A DNA stretch of 43,802 bases from Minwuia thermotolerans (lineage in GTDB: Bacteria; Pseudomonadota; Alphaproteobacteria; Minwuiales; Minwuiaceae): NCBI GenBank assembly GCA_021604565.1, contig BQJF01000033.1, positions 1-43,802 of the forward strand. The letters run 5' to 3'. Positions within the stretch are counted from its first letter, which is position 1. Each line of letters starts with the position of its first letter. This document shows, in pieces, positions 25,835 through 34,316 of the stretch. A program made the translations under genes and the position numbers. Below the pieces are notes generated by a model. That model saw only the letters and a program-made list of their open reading frames with translations. It had not been told where the DNA came from and made no database searches.

Positions 25835-26614
25835 CTATCTGAACACCGGTTTGCGCTTGTTGAGGAAGGCGTCGACGGCTTCCTTGTGCTCGGCGCTTTC
25901 GTAGGCTTCCTGCAACCTGGCCTGCTCCCGCGACTGCACCAGCTCCAGATCCGTCTCGGAGCCGTTCTGCGTCAGTAGTTCCTTCGTCCAGGCCAGGTGC
26001 CGGTCGGGATTGGCGGCGATGGCGTTGGCCACTTCCATTGCCGTCGCCATCAGGTCGGCATCATCCACGACCCGGTTGGCGAGACCGCTGCTGGCAGCCT
26101 CTTCGCCGTCCATGAAGCGGCCCGTCAGCGCAAGCTCACTCGCCGCGCCGAAGCCCATGCGCTGCACCAGGAAGTGCGAACTGGCCAGTTCGGGCACGAC
26201 GCCGACCTTCACGAACGGCACGGCGACCCTGGCCGACCGGGCGATCAGGATGACATCGAACGACAGGATCTGGCTCAGGCCCACACCGACAGCGACGCCA
26301 TTGACCGCGGCGATCAGGGGCTTGGACTCGCGAACGAACTTCACCCATTGGATCGGTGCCGACGGCTTTGCGCCGGATTCTGCCTGCTCCATCCGGGCCC
26401 GGAACGTGTCCTTCATGTCAGCACCGGAGCAGAAGCCCCGGCCAGCGCCGGTCACGATGACCGCGCCGATGGAGGGATCATTGTTCACGGAGGTGATGGC
26501 GTCATGCATCTCCTCCCGCATCCGGTAGGTCCAGGCGTTCAGTTTCTCCGGCCGGTTCAGTGTCAGGATGCCGACATTGCCCTCGGTCATGTATGTGATC
26601 TGTTCATAGGTCAT
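25835..26614 (-). CDS. Crotonase family protein, enoyl-CoA isomerase-like
   Basis: The 259-residue protein is a crotonase. It shows ILTLNRPEKLNAWTYRM, VIVTGAGRGFCSGADMKDTF (oxyanion-hole strand) and PLIAAVNGVAVGVGLSQIL. In the active-site stretch PFVKVGVVPELASSHFLVQR the first catalytic glutamate of enoyl-CoA hydratases is absent and only the one in VPELASS remains. That is the pattern of delta3-delta2-enoyl-CoA isomerases, so isomerase activity is more likely than hydration. The start at 26614 is chosen because GGGGAGGA lies about ten bases upstream. It follows the epoxide hydrolase gene on the same strand after 181 bases containing two small hairpins. Confidence 0.87.
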   Translation of the reverse strand: MTYEQITYMTEGNVGILTLNRPEKLNAWTYRMREEMHDAITSVNNDPSIGAVIVTGAGRGFCSGADMKDTFRARMEQAESGAKPSAPIQWVKFVRESKPLIAAVNGVAVGVGLSQILSFDVILIARSARVAVPFVKVGVVPELASSHFLVQRMGFGAASELALTGRFMDGEEAASSGLANRVVDDADLMATAMEVANAIAANPDRHLAWTKELLTQNGSETDLELVQSREQARLQEAYESAEHKEAVDAFLNKRKPVFR

Positions 26615-26750
26615 GTGTGGCTGTCCTCCCCGCCACCATATCAGCACGCCAGAGCACAAGCGCCAATCGGTGATCATGGATGACCTGTCACCCGGTAGCC
26701 GAATGGCTCCGAGCCTTCCGGACGGTGCTCCGCGAACCTCTCAGCAGCGG

Positions 26751-26795
26751 GCAGCCCCGGCGGGCTGCGGACGATTGGAGGGGAAACAGTTCCCC
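26751..26795 (-). repeat. Two small hairpins after the epoxide hydrolase gene
   Basis: GCAGCCC/GGGCTGC (26751-26757 and 26762-26768) and GGGGAA/TTCCCC (26780-26785 and 26790-26795) form two short hairpins directly after the epoxide hydrolase stop. They may end or attenuate transcription before the crotonase gene. No T-run is seen. Confidence 0.4.
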
Positions 26796-27950
26796 CTACC
26801 GGATCATCCGGGCGAAGGCGCGGACGTCGTCGATGAAGGGTTGCGGTTCCTCCATTGCGGCGAAGTGGCCACCGGCCGGCATTTCGGTCCAGTGGACGAC
26901 ATTGGCCATGCGCTCCACCCACTGGCGCGGCGGCATGGAGAAGCTGTCGGCAGGGAACTTCGCCACGCCCACCGGCACCTCGATCCGCTGACCATCCGGC
27001 ACCAGGAAATTGTCGCTCTCCACGATGGAGGTGTACATCCAGGTGGAGCTGTTGATGGTGCCGGTGTGCCAGTAGAGCGCGATGTTGGCGAGCAGCCGGT
27101 CGGCGCTGAAACGGCTGTGCAGGTCGCCTTGGGTGTCGCCCCAGGTGTGGAACTTCTCCGTGATCCAGGCAGCCAGCCCGGCAGGTGAGTCGGTTAGGCC
27201 ATAGCTGAGGGTCTGCGGCTTGGTGGACTGGATGGCCTGATAGGCAGTCTCGAAGCGCAGGTCGGTCTGGCGCTGTTTCAGCCAGGCCTGCTCCTCGGCG
27301 TCGGGGGCGGGGTCAATCTTCGCGTGGCGGGGAATCCACATGTTCTGGTGAATGCCGCAGCAGACGTCCGAATGCGCCAACCCGAGCCATGAGGTGACCA
27401 GGCTGCCCCAGTCACCGCCCTGTGCCATGAAACGCTCGTAGCCCAGCACATCCACCATCAGGTGCCGCCACAGCCGTGCGGTCTCGCGGCAGTCCACCGG
27501 TTTCGGCGGTGCGGCACTGAAACCATAGCCGGGCAGGCTGGGGACGATGACATCGAAGCCATCCTCCGCCTGTCCACCGAAGCGCTCCGGGTGGGCCAGC
27601 GGCTCGATCACCTCCAGGAACTCGACGATGGAGCCGGGCCAGCCGTGGGTCAGGACCAGGGGCAGGGGATTGCTGCCCGATCCCTTCTCCTGGATGAAAT
27701 GGATCTCCAGGCCATCGACCGTTGCGTGAAAATTGTCGAAGCGATTGATCTGCTGCTCCACCGCGCGCCAGTCGAAACCCTCTGCCCAGTGATCGCAGAG
27801 GGCGCGCACATGCGCCATGTCGGCCCCCAGCGCCCAGGGTTCGGCCTCCGGTTCCTCCCGCGGCCAGCGGGTATCGCGCAGCCGTGCCTGCACATCTGCA
27901 ATGTCCGCGTCCGGGACCTGAACCGTGAAGGGGCGAAGTGTGCCGGGCAT
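26796..27950 (-). CDS. Epoxide hydrolase, alpha/beta hydrolase with EHN domain
   Basis: The 384-residue protein begins with the epoxide hydrolase N-terminal domain (FTVQVPDADIADVQARLRDT, RWPREEP, WRAVEQQINRFDNFHATVDG). The alpha/beta hydrolase core carries the oxyanion motif HGWPGS (102-107), the nucleophile Asp180 in GGDWGS and the catalytic His362 in AGGHFAAMEEP. It matches microsomal-type epoxide hydrolases, which open epoxides to diols. The start at 27950 has GGAGG about nine bases upstream. It is divergent from the crotonase gene at 28051 and upstream of the crotonase at 25835, so all three may serve the breakdown of one class of compounds. The substrate is unknown. Confidence 0.92.
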   Translation of the reverse strand: MPGTLRPFTVQVPDADIADVQARLRDTRWPREEPEAEPWALGADMAHVRALCDHWAEGFDWRAVEQQINRFDNFHATVDGLEIHFIQEKGSGSNPLPLVLTHGWPGSIVEFLEVIEPLAHPERFGGQAEDGFDVIVPSLPGYGFSAAPPKPVDCRETARLWRHLMVDVLGYERFMAQGGDWGSLVTSWLGLAHSDVCCGIHQNMWIPRHAKIDPAPDAEEQAWLKQRQTDLRFETAYQAIQSTKPQTLSYGLTDSPAGLAAWITEKFHTWGDTQGDLHSRFSADRLLANIALYWHTGTINSSTWMYTSIVESDNFLVPDGQRIEVPVGVAKFPADSFSMPPRQWVERMANVVHWTEMPAGGHFAAMEEPQPFIDDVRAFARMIR

Positions 27951-28050
27951 TCCATCATCCTCCCTGATGACCATGCCCTACCATGGCGCTATCCTGTGGC
28001 CAGTCAATGCGCTGGCCCCTGTCGGCGATGTCATCCTGGGGAGGGAGATC

Positions 28051-28890
28051 ATGAACCTTTCGGAAGTGCTCTATGACCGCAACGGTGCGGTTGCCACCAT
28101 CACGCTCAACCGCCCGGACCAGCTCAACGCCTGGACCCGGAAGATGGAGGCGGAGGTGCGCGAAGCCATGATGGAGGCGTCGAACGATGATGCCGTGCGC
28201 GCCATCGTGCTGACCGGTGCCGGGCGCGGGTTCTGTGCCGGGGCCGACATGAACCTGCTGGGCGACATCCAGGACGAGGCCGCTTCGGCGAAGTCCCGCA
28301 TCCAGTCGCTCAGTGCGGTGAACAATGCCATTCCCGGCGGGCTGGACCTGCCGACCGACTACACCATGCGCTACAGCTATTTCCCGACGGTGCCGAAGCC
28401 GGTGCTGGGGGCGATCAACGGGCCGTGCGCCGGGCTGGGCATGGTCATGGCGCTTTATTGCGACATGCGCTTCGCCTCCGACGCGGCTGTCTTCACCACC
28501 GCATTCTCCCGCCGCGGCCTGATCGCGGAGCATGGCATTTCCTGGATGCTGCCGATGCTGGTGGGCCATGCCAATGCGCTGGACCTGCTGCTGTCTGGGC
28601 GGAAGTTCGGTGCGGCGGAGGCCCAGTCGATGGGGTTGGTCAACCGGGTGATCGAGATGGCGGACTTCGCCGACCAGTGCCATGCCTACGCCGATGAACT
28701 GGCCACCATGGTCTCGCCGCGCTCCATCCGGGTGATGAAGTCGCAGGTCTACAAGGCCATGCTGCAGTCGCTGGAGCACGCCACCCTGACAGCCAATTCG
28801 GAGATGCCCGGCAGCTTCGATTCGGAGGATTTCAAGGAAGGCGTGGCGCATTTCGTCGAACGCCGCGCACCGGCGTTCAGCGGCAGGTAG
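28051..28890 (+). CDS. Enoyl-CoA hydratase/isomerase family protein
   Basis: The 279-residue crotonase shows VATITLNRPDQLNAWTRKME, IVLTGAGRGFCAGADMNLLG and KPVLGAINGPCAGLGMVMAL. The active-site region FSRRGLIAEHGISWMLPMLV has one glutamate in AEHG and Ser-Trp where simple hydratases have other residues. This is a common alphaproteobacterial branch whose reaction is not certain. A central insertion of about 25 residues (near 75-105) adds to the length. The start at 28051 has GGGGAGGGA immediately upstream. The gene is divergent from the epoxide hydrolase gene, and the second palindromic repeat follows it. Confidence 0.88.
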   Translation: MNLSEVLYDRNGAVATITLNRPDQLNAWTRKMEAEVREAMMEASNDDAVRAIVLTGAGRGFCAGADMNLLGDIQDEAASAKSRIQSLSAVNNAIPGGLDLPTDYTMRYSYFPTVPKPVLGAINGPCAGLGMVMALYCDMRFASDAAVFTTAFSRRGLIAEHGISWMLPMLVGHANALDLLLSGRKFGAAEAQSMGLVNRVIEMADFADQCHAYADELATMVSPRSIRVMKSQVYKAMLQSLEHATLTANSEMPGSFDSEDFKEGVAHFVERRAPAFSGR

Positions 28891-28906
28891 CGGAGTCGTC
28901 TTTGGC

Positions 28907-28988
28907 CTGTTCCATCCCTCTCCTCCACCCGGCCACCCAATTAAGGATACTCCCATGGGTGGCCGGGTCGGGGAGAGGGATGGAACAG
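28907..28988. repeat. Intergenic palindromic repeat, copy 2
   Basis: Arms 28907-28938 and 28957-28988 pair over 32 bases with one G-T wobble and one mismatch, around an 18-base loop (28939-28956). The loop agrees with that of copy 1 (4092-4109) at 13 of 18 positions and keeps AGGATACT unchanged. It lies between two genes of the same direction, a crotonase and a ureohydrolase, so a purely terminator role is less likely here. Confidence 0.88.
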
Positions 28989-29017
28989 ACCGCACAACAA
29001 ACTGGAGGCCGGGTGAG

Positions 29018-30043
29018 ATGGATCAGGAAAACCTGAAGCGGCTGCGCGCCAGGTATGGCGATGTGGAGCCCGGTACGACCTATGACGAGCGTTATCGCGC
29101 CATCACGGATTCACAATTCGAGGATGGCGGACGCCGCCATGCGCCCTTCGCCGGTATTCCGACCTTTCTCGGTGCTCCGGCGGTCGAGGGCCTGGACGGG
29201 CTGGATATCGCGCTGATCGGGGTGCCCATGGATCTGGGTGTCACCAACCGCCCCGGTGCCCGCTTCGGACCGCGCGCGGTGCGCACGATCGAACGGATCG
29301 GGCCCTGGCACCACATCCTGGCCCGCGCGCCGTTCCTGGAGGCGAAGGTTGGAGACGTGGGCGACGTGCCCTTCCGCAGCCGCTTCAGCCTCGACATGGC
29401 GATGGAGGATATCGAGGCCTACTACGGCACCATCCGCGATGCCGGGGTGCGGCCCCTCTCGGTGGGCGGGGACCATTCCATCACCTATCCGATCATGAAG
29501 GCGCTGGGACGCGACCGCCCGCTGGGCATGGTCCACATAGATGCCCATTGCGACACGGGCGCGGAGTTCGACCACAGCAAGTTCCACCATGGCGGCCCGT
29601 TCCGCATGGCCGTGCTGGATGGCGTGCTGGACCCGGAACGCTGCGTTCAGATCGGTATCCGTGGCGCGTCCGAGTACATCTGGGAATTCTCGCGGGATGC
29701 AGGCATGACCGTCTTCCACATCGAGAAGGTGATGGAACAGGGCATTCCGGCGGTAATCGAGGCGGCGCGGCAGGTCGTGGGGGACGGGCCGGTCTATGTC
29801 ACCTTCGACATCGACGGCATCGACCCGGGCTTTGCCCCCGGCACCGGCACGCCGGAGGTCGGCGGCCTGACCCCGCGGGAGGTGCAGCAGATCTTCCGTG
29901 GCCTCGACGGGCTGGACATCGTTGGCGGCGACGTGGTGGAGGTGGCACCGCAGTACGATGCGACCACCAACACGGCGCAGGTCGGCGGTCAGATGCTGTT
30001 CGAGATCCTGACGGTCATGACGGGGTGCAAGTCGGCAGTGTGA
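29018..30043 (+). CDS. Ureohydrolase (agmatinase/guanidinobutyrase family)
   Basis: The 341-residue protein belongs to the binuclear manganese arginase/agmatinase family, which releases urea from guanidino compounds. Metal motifs are all present: VGGDHSITYP, HIDAHCDTGAEFDHSKFHHG and TFDIDGIDPGFAPGTGTPEV. IALIGVPMDLGVTNRPGARF is the usual opening, after an N-terminal extension of about 60 residues. The substrate (agmatine, guanidinobutyrate, guanidinopropionate or another) cannot be told apart by these motifs. The start at 29018 has GGAGG about ten bases upstream. It stands alone, convergent with the second DUF2336 gene with a 17-base gap. Confidence 0.92.
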   Translation: MDQENLKRLRARYGDVEPGTTYDERYRAITDSQFEDGGRRHAPFAGIPTFLGAPAVEGLDGLDIALIGVPMDLGVTNRPGARFGPRAVRTIERIGPWHHILARAPFLEAKVGDVGDVPFRSRFSLDMAMEDIEAYYGTIRDAGVRPLSVGGDHSITYPIMKALGRDRPLGMVHIDAHCDTGAEFDHSKFHHGGPFRMAVLDGVLDPERCVQIGIRGASEYIWEFSRDAGMTVFHIEKVMEQGIPAVIEAARQVVGDGPVYVTFDIDGIDPGFAPGTGTPEVGGLTPREVQQIFRGLDGLDIVGGDVVEVAPQYDATTNTAQVGGQMLFEILTVMTGCKSAV

Positions 30044-30060
30044 CCGCGACCGCGCGATCT

Positions 30061-31287
30061 CTACCCGATGTGGGCGATCTGCATTTCCAGTTCTTCCGGC
30101 GTCATCGGATAATCGACACCGTTGCGGGCGGCGAGCAGTTCGTGTGGCGGAACGCGGGCGATGCGCTGCTGCACCAGCAGGGCGGTCCGCATCGACAGTC
30201 CGGCCTGATGCACCAGTGCCGTCGTGGCCTTGCCGTTGCGCATGGCCATGATCCGCTCCACGGCCTCTTCCTTGCGACCTGCCTTCAGGGCCAGGGCGCG
30301 GATGACGAAGCTGCGGCGGTTCTTTTCCATCGCCTTCTGGATGACCTCGTCATCCAGCTTGCCGCGCCCGTGCAGGTGCTCGGCAAAGTCGGAGTCCAGT
30401 TTCTGGTCGGCGTCCTTGTCTTCCGACAGTTTCTCGCCGACAGCCTCCGCCAGCGCCTGACGGGTGCGGTTGTCCAGGTCGCCGCGCTCCGCCAGCCGAT
30501 CCAGCAGGGACCGGGCAACGAAGGTGGAGATGCGGCGGATGGCGCGCTGCGACAGCTCCGGGCGCATCACCAGCGGTTCGTGCAGCACGTCGGTGTCGCG
30601 CGCATCCTCCGCCAGTTCGTCCAGCGTGTCGGACCGGACCTGCGCCGACCTGTTGTGCAACAGAGCCGCGACGGCGGGCAAGTCGGTCGTCGCGACGACG
30701 GCATCGGCCACATCCGGGCCGATACCGCGGCGGCGGGCGATGGAGGGCAGGGCACCGATGGTGACACCGGCGGCGATGATTTCCACCAGGTCGGCGTCGT
30801 TGAGCAGCGGTGAATATTCCAGGATCGGCGCAGCCACGATCTCCTCGACGTCCTGCGCCAGCTTCATGACAATGGCTTTCGGCACGACCTCGGAATCACG
30901 GATGGCATCGGCCAGGGCCGCCCGGACATCCACCAGCCGGTCCGCGGACAGATGGTCGAGCGCCTGTTCGGTCAGGTCGCGCAACCGTTCCTGCTTCGCG
31001 TCACCGATGCCGGGCAGCAGCCTGCCGATCTTGCGGGCCAGTTCGGTCCGCACATAGGGGTCCACGTCTTCCGACAGTTTCAGATCTGCCTGACCGGGGG
31101 TGGCGGGGTTGCTGGCGACCGCACTGCGGACATCCTTGTCCTGATCCTCGGCGAGATAGTAGAGGACCTCCGGTCGCGCGTCGGCGTCTCTGGCCAGCGC
31201 CAGACGTGTGCCCTGATTGGTGCTCTTCAGCGCGGCAATCTGTTTCTGGTAGGCAATCATGTCGGTGTTGCGCTTGTCGTCGGCCAT
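30061..31287 (-). CDS. DUF2336 domain protein, copy 2
   Basis: The 408-residue, largely helical protein is a second DUF2336-type protein. It shows LAEDQDKDVRSAVASNPATP and LSEDVDPYVRTELARKIGRL (HEAT-like repeats), then LSADRLVDVRAALADAIRDS, LAQDVEEIVAAPILEYSPLL, NDADLVEIIAAGVTIGALPS and LRDLTEQALDHL. The starts at 31287 and 31296 are both possible; 31287 is chosen because GGGGA lies nine bases upstream of it. The similarity to copy 1 at 14113-15252 is in the VExAxPIL and DADLIE blocks rather than over the full length. It is divergent from a HAD phosphatase gene, and a CtrA-like site lies between them. Function unknown. Confidence 0.8.
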   Translation of the reverse strand: MADDKRNTDMIAYQKQIAALKSTNQGTRLALARDADARPEVLYYLAEDQDKDVRSAVASNPATPGQADLKLSEDVDPYVRTELARKIGRLLPGIGDAKQERLRDLTEQALDHLSADRLVDVRAALADAIRDSEVVPKAIVMKLAQDVEEIVAAPILEYSPLLNDADLVEIIAAGVTIGALPSIARRRGIGPDVADAVVATTDLPAVAALLHNRSAQVRSDTLDELAEDARDTDVLHEPLVMRPELSQRAIRRISTFVARSLLDRLAERGDLDNRTRQALAEAVGEKLSEDKDADQKLDSDFAEHLHGRGKLDDEVIQKAMEKNRRSFVIRALALKAGRKEEAVERIMAMRNGKATTALVHQAGLSMRTALLVQQRIARVPPHELLAARNGVDYPMTPEELEMQIAHIG

Positions 31288-31337
31288 CTCGATCATTCCC
31301 CGGTCGCGGATCACCGTCCCATCATCGGCCAAGGCAA

Positions 31338-31352
31338 CTAACGCAGCGTTAA
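31338..31352. promoter_or_regulatory. CtrA-like binding site
   Basis: CTAA-N7-TTAA (31338-31352) differs from the alphaproteobacterial CtrA consensus TTAA-N7-TTAA at one base. It lies about 50 bases from the start of the DUF2336 gene and about 55 bases from that of the HAD gene, within their shared control region. Half-sites of this kind occur by chance, so this is weak. Confidence 0.35.
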
Positions 31353-31406
31353 CGGCACGGGTGTGAATGGGCTTGCGGGCCGGGTGAGAGGCGGTGATAA
31401 GGGGGC

Positions 31407-32114
31407 ATGACAGATTCCGAGCAACGCGGTGATCAGACCGCCCCCGACCTGCGCCATGTGGATACATGGGTCTTCGACCTGGACAACACGCTCTATCCGG
31501 CGCGCAGCAATCTCTTCGACCAGGTCAGTGACCGCATGCGGTTCTTCATCTGCGATTTCCTGCAGGTGGACGAGGAAGAGGCGCATCGCCTGCAGAAGGG
31601 GTATTTCCTTTCCCACGGCACCACGCTGAAGGGGCTGATCGATCACCACGGCGTCCGGCCGGAGGATTTTCTGGACTACGTCCATGACATCGACCTGTCG
31701 CCGGTGGACGAGAACCCGCAACTCGCGGATGTGCTGAAACGACTGCCGGGCCGGAAACTGGTCTTCACCAATGGATCGGTCAGCCATGCCGAGAACGTCA
31801 TGGGCAAGATCGGCATCGGTGACTGCTTCGAGGCCATCTTCGACATCGTGCATTCGGACTTCATTCCGAAGAAGAGTGTCGAGCCCTATTACCGCTTCAT
31901 CGAAACCCACGATGTCAAACCGGCCAGCGCCGCGATGTTCGAGGACATGGCCCGCAATCTGGTTCCCGCCCATGCCATCGGCATGACCACGGTCTGGATC
32001 CCCGGGATCAGTGAATGGAGCCACGAGGAATCAAGCGGCGAACACATCCACCATGTCACCGACGATCTGACCGGGTTCCTGATTGCCGCCGCTGACCGGA
32101 TCGGGAAGGGCTGA
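31407..32114 (+). CDS. HAD-superfamily phosphatase, pyrimidine 5'-nucleotidase-like
   Basis: The 235-residue protein is a HAD hydrolase: the nucleophile motif is VFDLDNTLYP (Asp24, Asp26), motif II is VFTNGS and the later acidic motif is MFEDMARNLVPAHAIGMTTV. DLDNTLYPARSNLFDQVSDR followed by a small helical cap matches the pyrimidine 5'-nucleotidase branch (SDT1/PPH13-like). It probably dephosphorylates nucleotides or small phosphates. GGGGG lies just before the ATG. It is divergent from the DUF2336 gene and ends ten bases before the convergent arsH stop. Confidence 0.9.
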   Translation: MTDSEQRGDQTAPDLRHVDTWVFDLDNTLYPARSNLFDQVSDRMRFFICDFLQVDEEEAHRLQKGYFLSHGTTLKGLIDHHGVRPEDFLDYVHDIDLSPVDENPQLADVLKRLPGRKLVFTNGSVSHAENVMGKIGIGDCFEAIFDIVHSDFIPKKSVEPYYRFIETHDVKPASAAMFEDMARNLVPAHAIGMTTVWIPGISEWSHEESSGEHIHHVTDDLTGFLIAAADRIGKG

Positions 32115-32123
32115 TTCCGGCTC

Positions 32124-32843
32124 CTACGAGCCGCTCTTGCGGTTGACCCGTTTCGACAGTTCCTCGACGCTTTCAACCCGCTCCGAATAGCGGTCCACCA
32201 GATAGGCGGCGCGCCCGCGCGTCAGCCAGGTGAACTTCAGCAGTTCCTCCATTACATCGACCATGCGGTTGTAGAATGGCGACGGTTTCATGCGGCCATC
32301 GTCCTCGAACTCCAGGAAGGCCTTCGGGACCGAGGACTGGTTCGGGATCGTGATCATCCGCATCCAGCGTCCCAGGATGCGCATCTGATTGACGGCGTTG
32401 AAACTCTGCGACCCGCCGCAGACCTGCATGACCGCCAGGGTGCGTCCCTGCGTGGGGCGAACCCCGCCGATGGGCGCCAGTGGCAGCCAGTCGATCTGGG
32501 TCTTCAGGATGCCGGTCATGGCACCGTGGCGTTCCGGCGAGCACCAGACATGTGCCTCCGACCAGAGCGAAAGCTCGCGCAGTTCCTGGACCTTCGGGTG
32601 GGTGTCATCGACACTGTCGACCAGTGGCAGGCCGGTGGGGTCAAAGATGCGTGGCTCCGCGCCCAGCGCCTCCAGGACCCGTGCAGCCTCTTCCACCATC
32701 AGCCGCGAATAGGAGCGTTCCCGCAACGAGCCGTAGAGCAGCAGGACGCGCGGCGGATGCGTCGGATCGCCGGGCGCAGCCAGTTGCGCAATGTCGATCC
32801 GGTGCAGGGAATCGGGCGCGATGTTGGGAAGATCGTCAGCCAT
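32124..32843 (-). CDS. arsH: Arsenical resistance flavoprotein ArsH
   Basis: ArsH is an NADPH-dependent FMN protein that oxidises trivalent organoarsenicals. The 239-residue protein shows the flavodoxin-like FMN loop [20 protein letters not shown], the family block [20 protein letters not shown] and [20 protein letters not shown]. Its start lies inside the end of arsC with an 8-base overlap (32836-32843), so translation is probably coupled. No arsR regulator and no arsenite pump (arsB or acr3) is in the window. Confidence 0.95.
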   Translation of the reverse strand: MADDLPNIAPDSLHRIDIAQLAAPGDPTHPPRVLLLYGSLRERSYSRLMVEEAARVLEALGAEPRIFDPTGLPLVDSVDDTHPKVQELRELSLWSEAHVWCSPERHGAMTGILKTQIDWLPLAPIGGVRPTQGRTLAVMQVCGGSQSFNAVNQMRILGRWMRMITIPNQSSVPKAFLEFEDDGRMKPSPFYNRMVDVMEELLKFTWLTRGRAAYLVDRYSERVESVEELSKRVNRKSGS

Positions 32844-33243
32844 TGATCGTCACCTCTCCGCCGTCTTCCTTCGTGAGCACGGTTCCCGGTGGCAGGTCGA
32901 GCAATGCTGTCACCGCTTCCGACGGCCGGCACAGCGCTACCCCCTTCGGTGTGCAGACAATGGGACGATTGACCAGGACCGGGTGGACCAGCATGGCGTC
33001 CAGAATGGCCTCCTCGGTTACCGACGGATCTGTCAGGCCGAGCTCCTTCGCCGGTGACTTGCTGATCCGCAGCGCGCTGCGCGGTGTCAGTCCGGCAGCG
33101 GCGAACAGTCCCAGCAACTGCGGGCGGGTCCATCCGGTTTCGAGATAGTGGATCACGGTCGGTTCCTCTCCGGCCTGCCTGATGAAGGCCAGGACATTGC
33201 GTGAAGTACCGCAGTCGGGGTTGTGATGGATGACGATGCTCAT
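32836..33243 (-). CDS. arsC: Arsenate reductase, glutaredoxin type
   Basis: The 135-residue protein is an ArsC of the glutaredoxin-linked class, which reduces arsenate to arsenite. Cys11 in [11 protein letters not shown] is the catalytic residue. Further motifs are [13 protein letters not shown] (with a catalytic arginine) and [19 protein letters not shown] (two more). The C-terminal end overlaps arsH by eight bases. The ribosome site before the ATG is weak. The 154-base gap upstream contains a 10-base tandem repeat and a 6-bp hairpin (33290-33310) but no clear ArsR-type operator. Confidence 0.95.
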   Translation of the reverse strand: MSIVIHHNPDCGTSRNVLAFIRQAGEEPTVIHYLETGWTRPQLLGLFAAAGLTPRSALRISKSPAKELGLTDPSVTEEAILDAMLVHPVLVNRPIVCTPKGVALCRPSEAVTALLDLPPGTVLTKEDGGEVTING

Positions 33244-33263
33244 GGCTGATCACACCTTGGGTG

Positions 33264-33310
33264 GGCTGGTTCTGGCTGGTTGATCGCAGGGTCTGTTCCT
33301 GCCCCAGACC
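33264..33310. repeat. Tandem 8-mers and small hairpin upstream of arsC
   Basis: GGCTGGTT occurs at 33264-33271 and 33274-33281 with a 10-base period, and GGTCTG/CAGACC (33290-33295 and 33305-33310) form a 6-bp hairpin. They may be control elements of arsC-arsH, or accidental. Confidence 0.35.
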
Positions 33311-33397
33311 ATGCACCTGCGCCAACCTGTACTTGCGGGCAGGCGCCATGTCGCATCGGGCGTTCCGGAACAGGTCAGCAGGAAGCAGTCTGTCAGG

Positions 33398-34024
33398 TCA
33401 GGCTCCGACTTCGGCGAGGCGGCGCTTAAGTTCGGCGTTCTCTACCTCCAGATCGGCCAGTTGCTGCAGGATCTGCCGGTTTGCCTCCGCGAAGGCATCG
33501 ACATCGTGGCGGGGCGTGATGTGCTGCGGGCAGTTGATGTCCCAGGCTGTGACCTGAAACAGGATGGCACGCTCCACCTTGCCCGCCTTGTAGTCCGGGA
33601 TTGCGAGGTCAGCCATCAGCTCCGGGTCATCCTCGACCACCCGTGCTTCGCCCCAGATCTTGATACGGCGGCGGTTGGCATAGTCCATCAGGAAGATGAA
33701 CGCCTTCGGATTGTCGGCCAGATTGCCGAGGGTCACATACTGGCGGTTGCCACCGAAGTCGGCGATGCCCAGCGTGGTCCCGTCGACCTGGCGCAGGAAA
33801 CCCTTCGGACCACCGCGATGCTGGATGTAGGGTTGGCCCTCCGAACTGACGGTGCCGAGATAGAATGAATCCCGCTCGGCGATGAAGGCCAGCAGGTCTT
33901 CGGTCAGCGCAGTGCGGAAGCCGCCCTTCTCCTCCATGCGCCGGTAGGTATCGCGCGACCCCAGCCGCTCCTGCGCGGCCTTGACGGCAGGGGTGAAGGC
34001 AATATCGCTCGAGGGGCGGTCCAT
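33398..34024 (-). CDS. Pyridoxamine 5'-phosphate oxidase-related flavoprotein
   Basis: The 208-residue protein has the split-barrel FMN-binding fold of PNPOx-like proteins: IAERDSFYLGTVSSEGQPYI, HRGGPKGFLRQVDGTTLGIA, NRQYVTLGNLADNPKAFIFL and RRRIKIWGEARVVEDD. The C-terminus is a short coiled-coil (LQQLADLEVENAELKRRLAE), probably for oligomer formation. Such proteins are generally flavin- or heme-binding reductases rather than true PdxH. The start at 34024 has GGAGA seven bases upstream. It lies upstream of arsC on the same strand, but a link with arsenic is not shown. Confidence 0.85.
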   Translation of the reverse strand: MDRPSSDIAFTPAVKAAQERLGSRDTYRRMEEKGGFRTALTEDLLAFIAERDSFYLGTVSSEGQPYIQHRGGPKGFLRQVDGTTLGIADFGGNRQYVTLGNLADNPKAFIFLMDYANRRRIKIWGEARVVEDDPELMADLAIPDYKAGKVERAILFQVTAWDINCPQHITPRHDVDAFAEANRQILQQLADLEVENAELKRRLAEVGA

Positions 34025-34129
34025 CTGTGTCTCTCCACGGCAGTCGGGTGGAGAGTATCTATGGCAGCGGGACGAAAAGGGGAGGGGAACCGCACATGAA
34101 TGCTGATCGGTCCGGCACGAGCGCATGCT

Positions 34130-34265
34130 CCTTCCCCCTCGACGGGGGAAGGACGGGATGGGGGTGAATCGGCGAAGCCGATACTGAACCGGATGTCAGA
34201 GCAGCAGCCTTCGGCTTCACCCCCCATCGTCCGCTGCGCGGCCACTTCCCCCGCAAGGGGGGAAG
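34130..34265. repeat. Composite palindromic intergenic repeat
   Basis: The 291-base gap between the PNPOx-like and SDR genes is dominated by a nested palindrome. The left hairpin is CCTTCCCCC/GGGGGAAGG (34130-34138 and 34144-34152). The right hairpin is CTTCCCCC/GGGGGAAG (from 34245 to 34265). Between them TCGGCGAAGCCGA and AGCCTTCGGCT form smaller hairpins, and the flanking GATGGGGGTGAA and TTCACCCCCCATC can pair with each other. Mosaic palindromes of this type recur many times in alphaproteobacterial chromosomes. It is not the same family as the 4060/28907 element. Confidence 0.75.
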
Positions 34266-34316
34266 CCGGGAAAAATTCAGCAGATGGTGCTGTTTCCTCC
34301 CCCTTCGGTCACGGGT

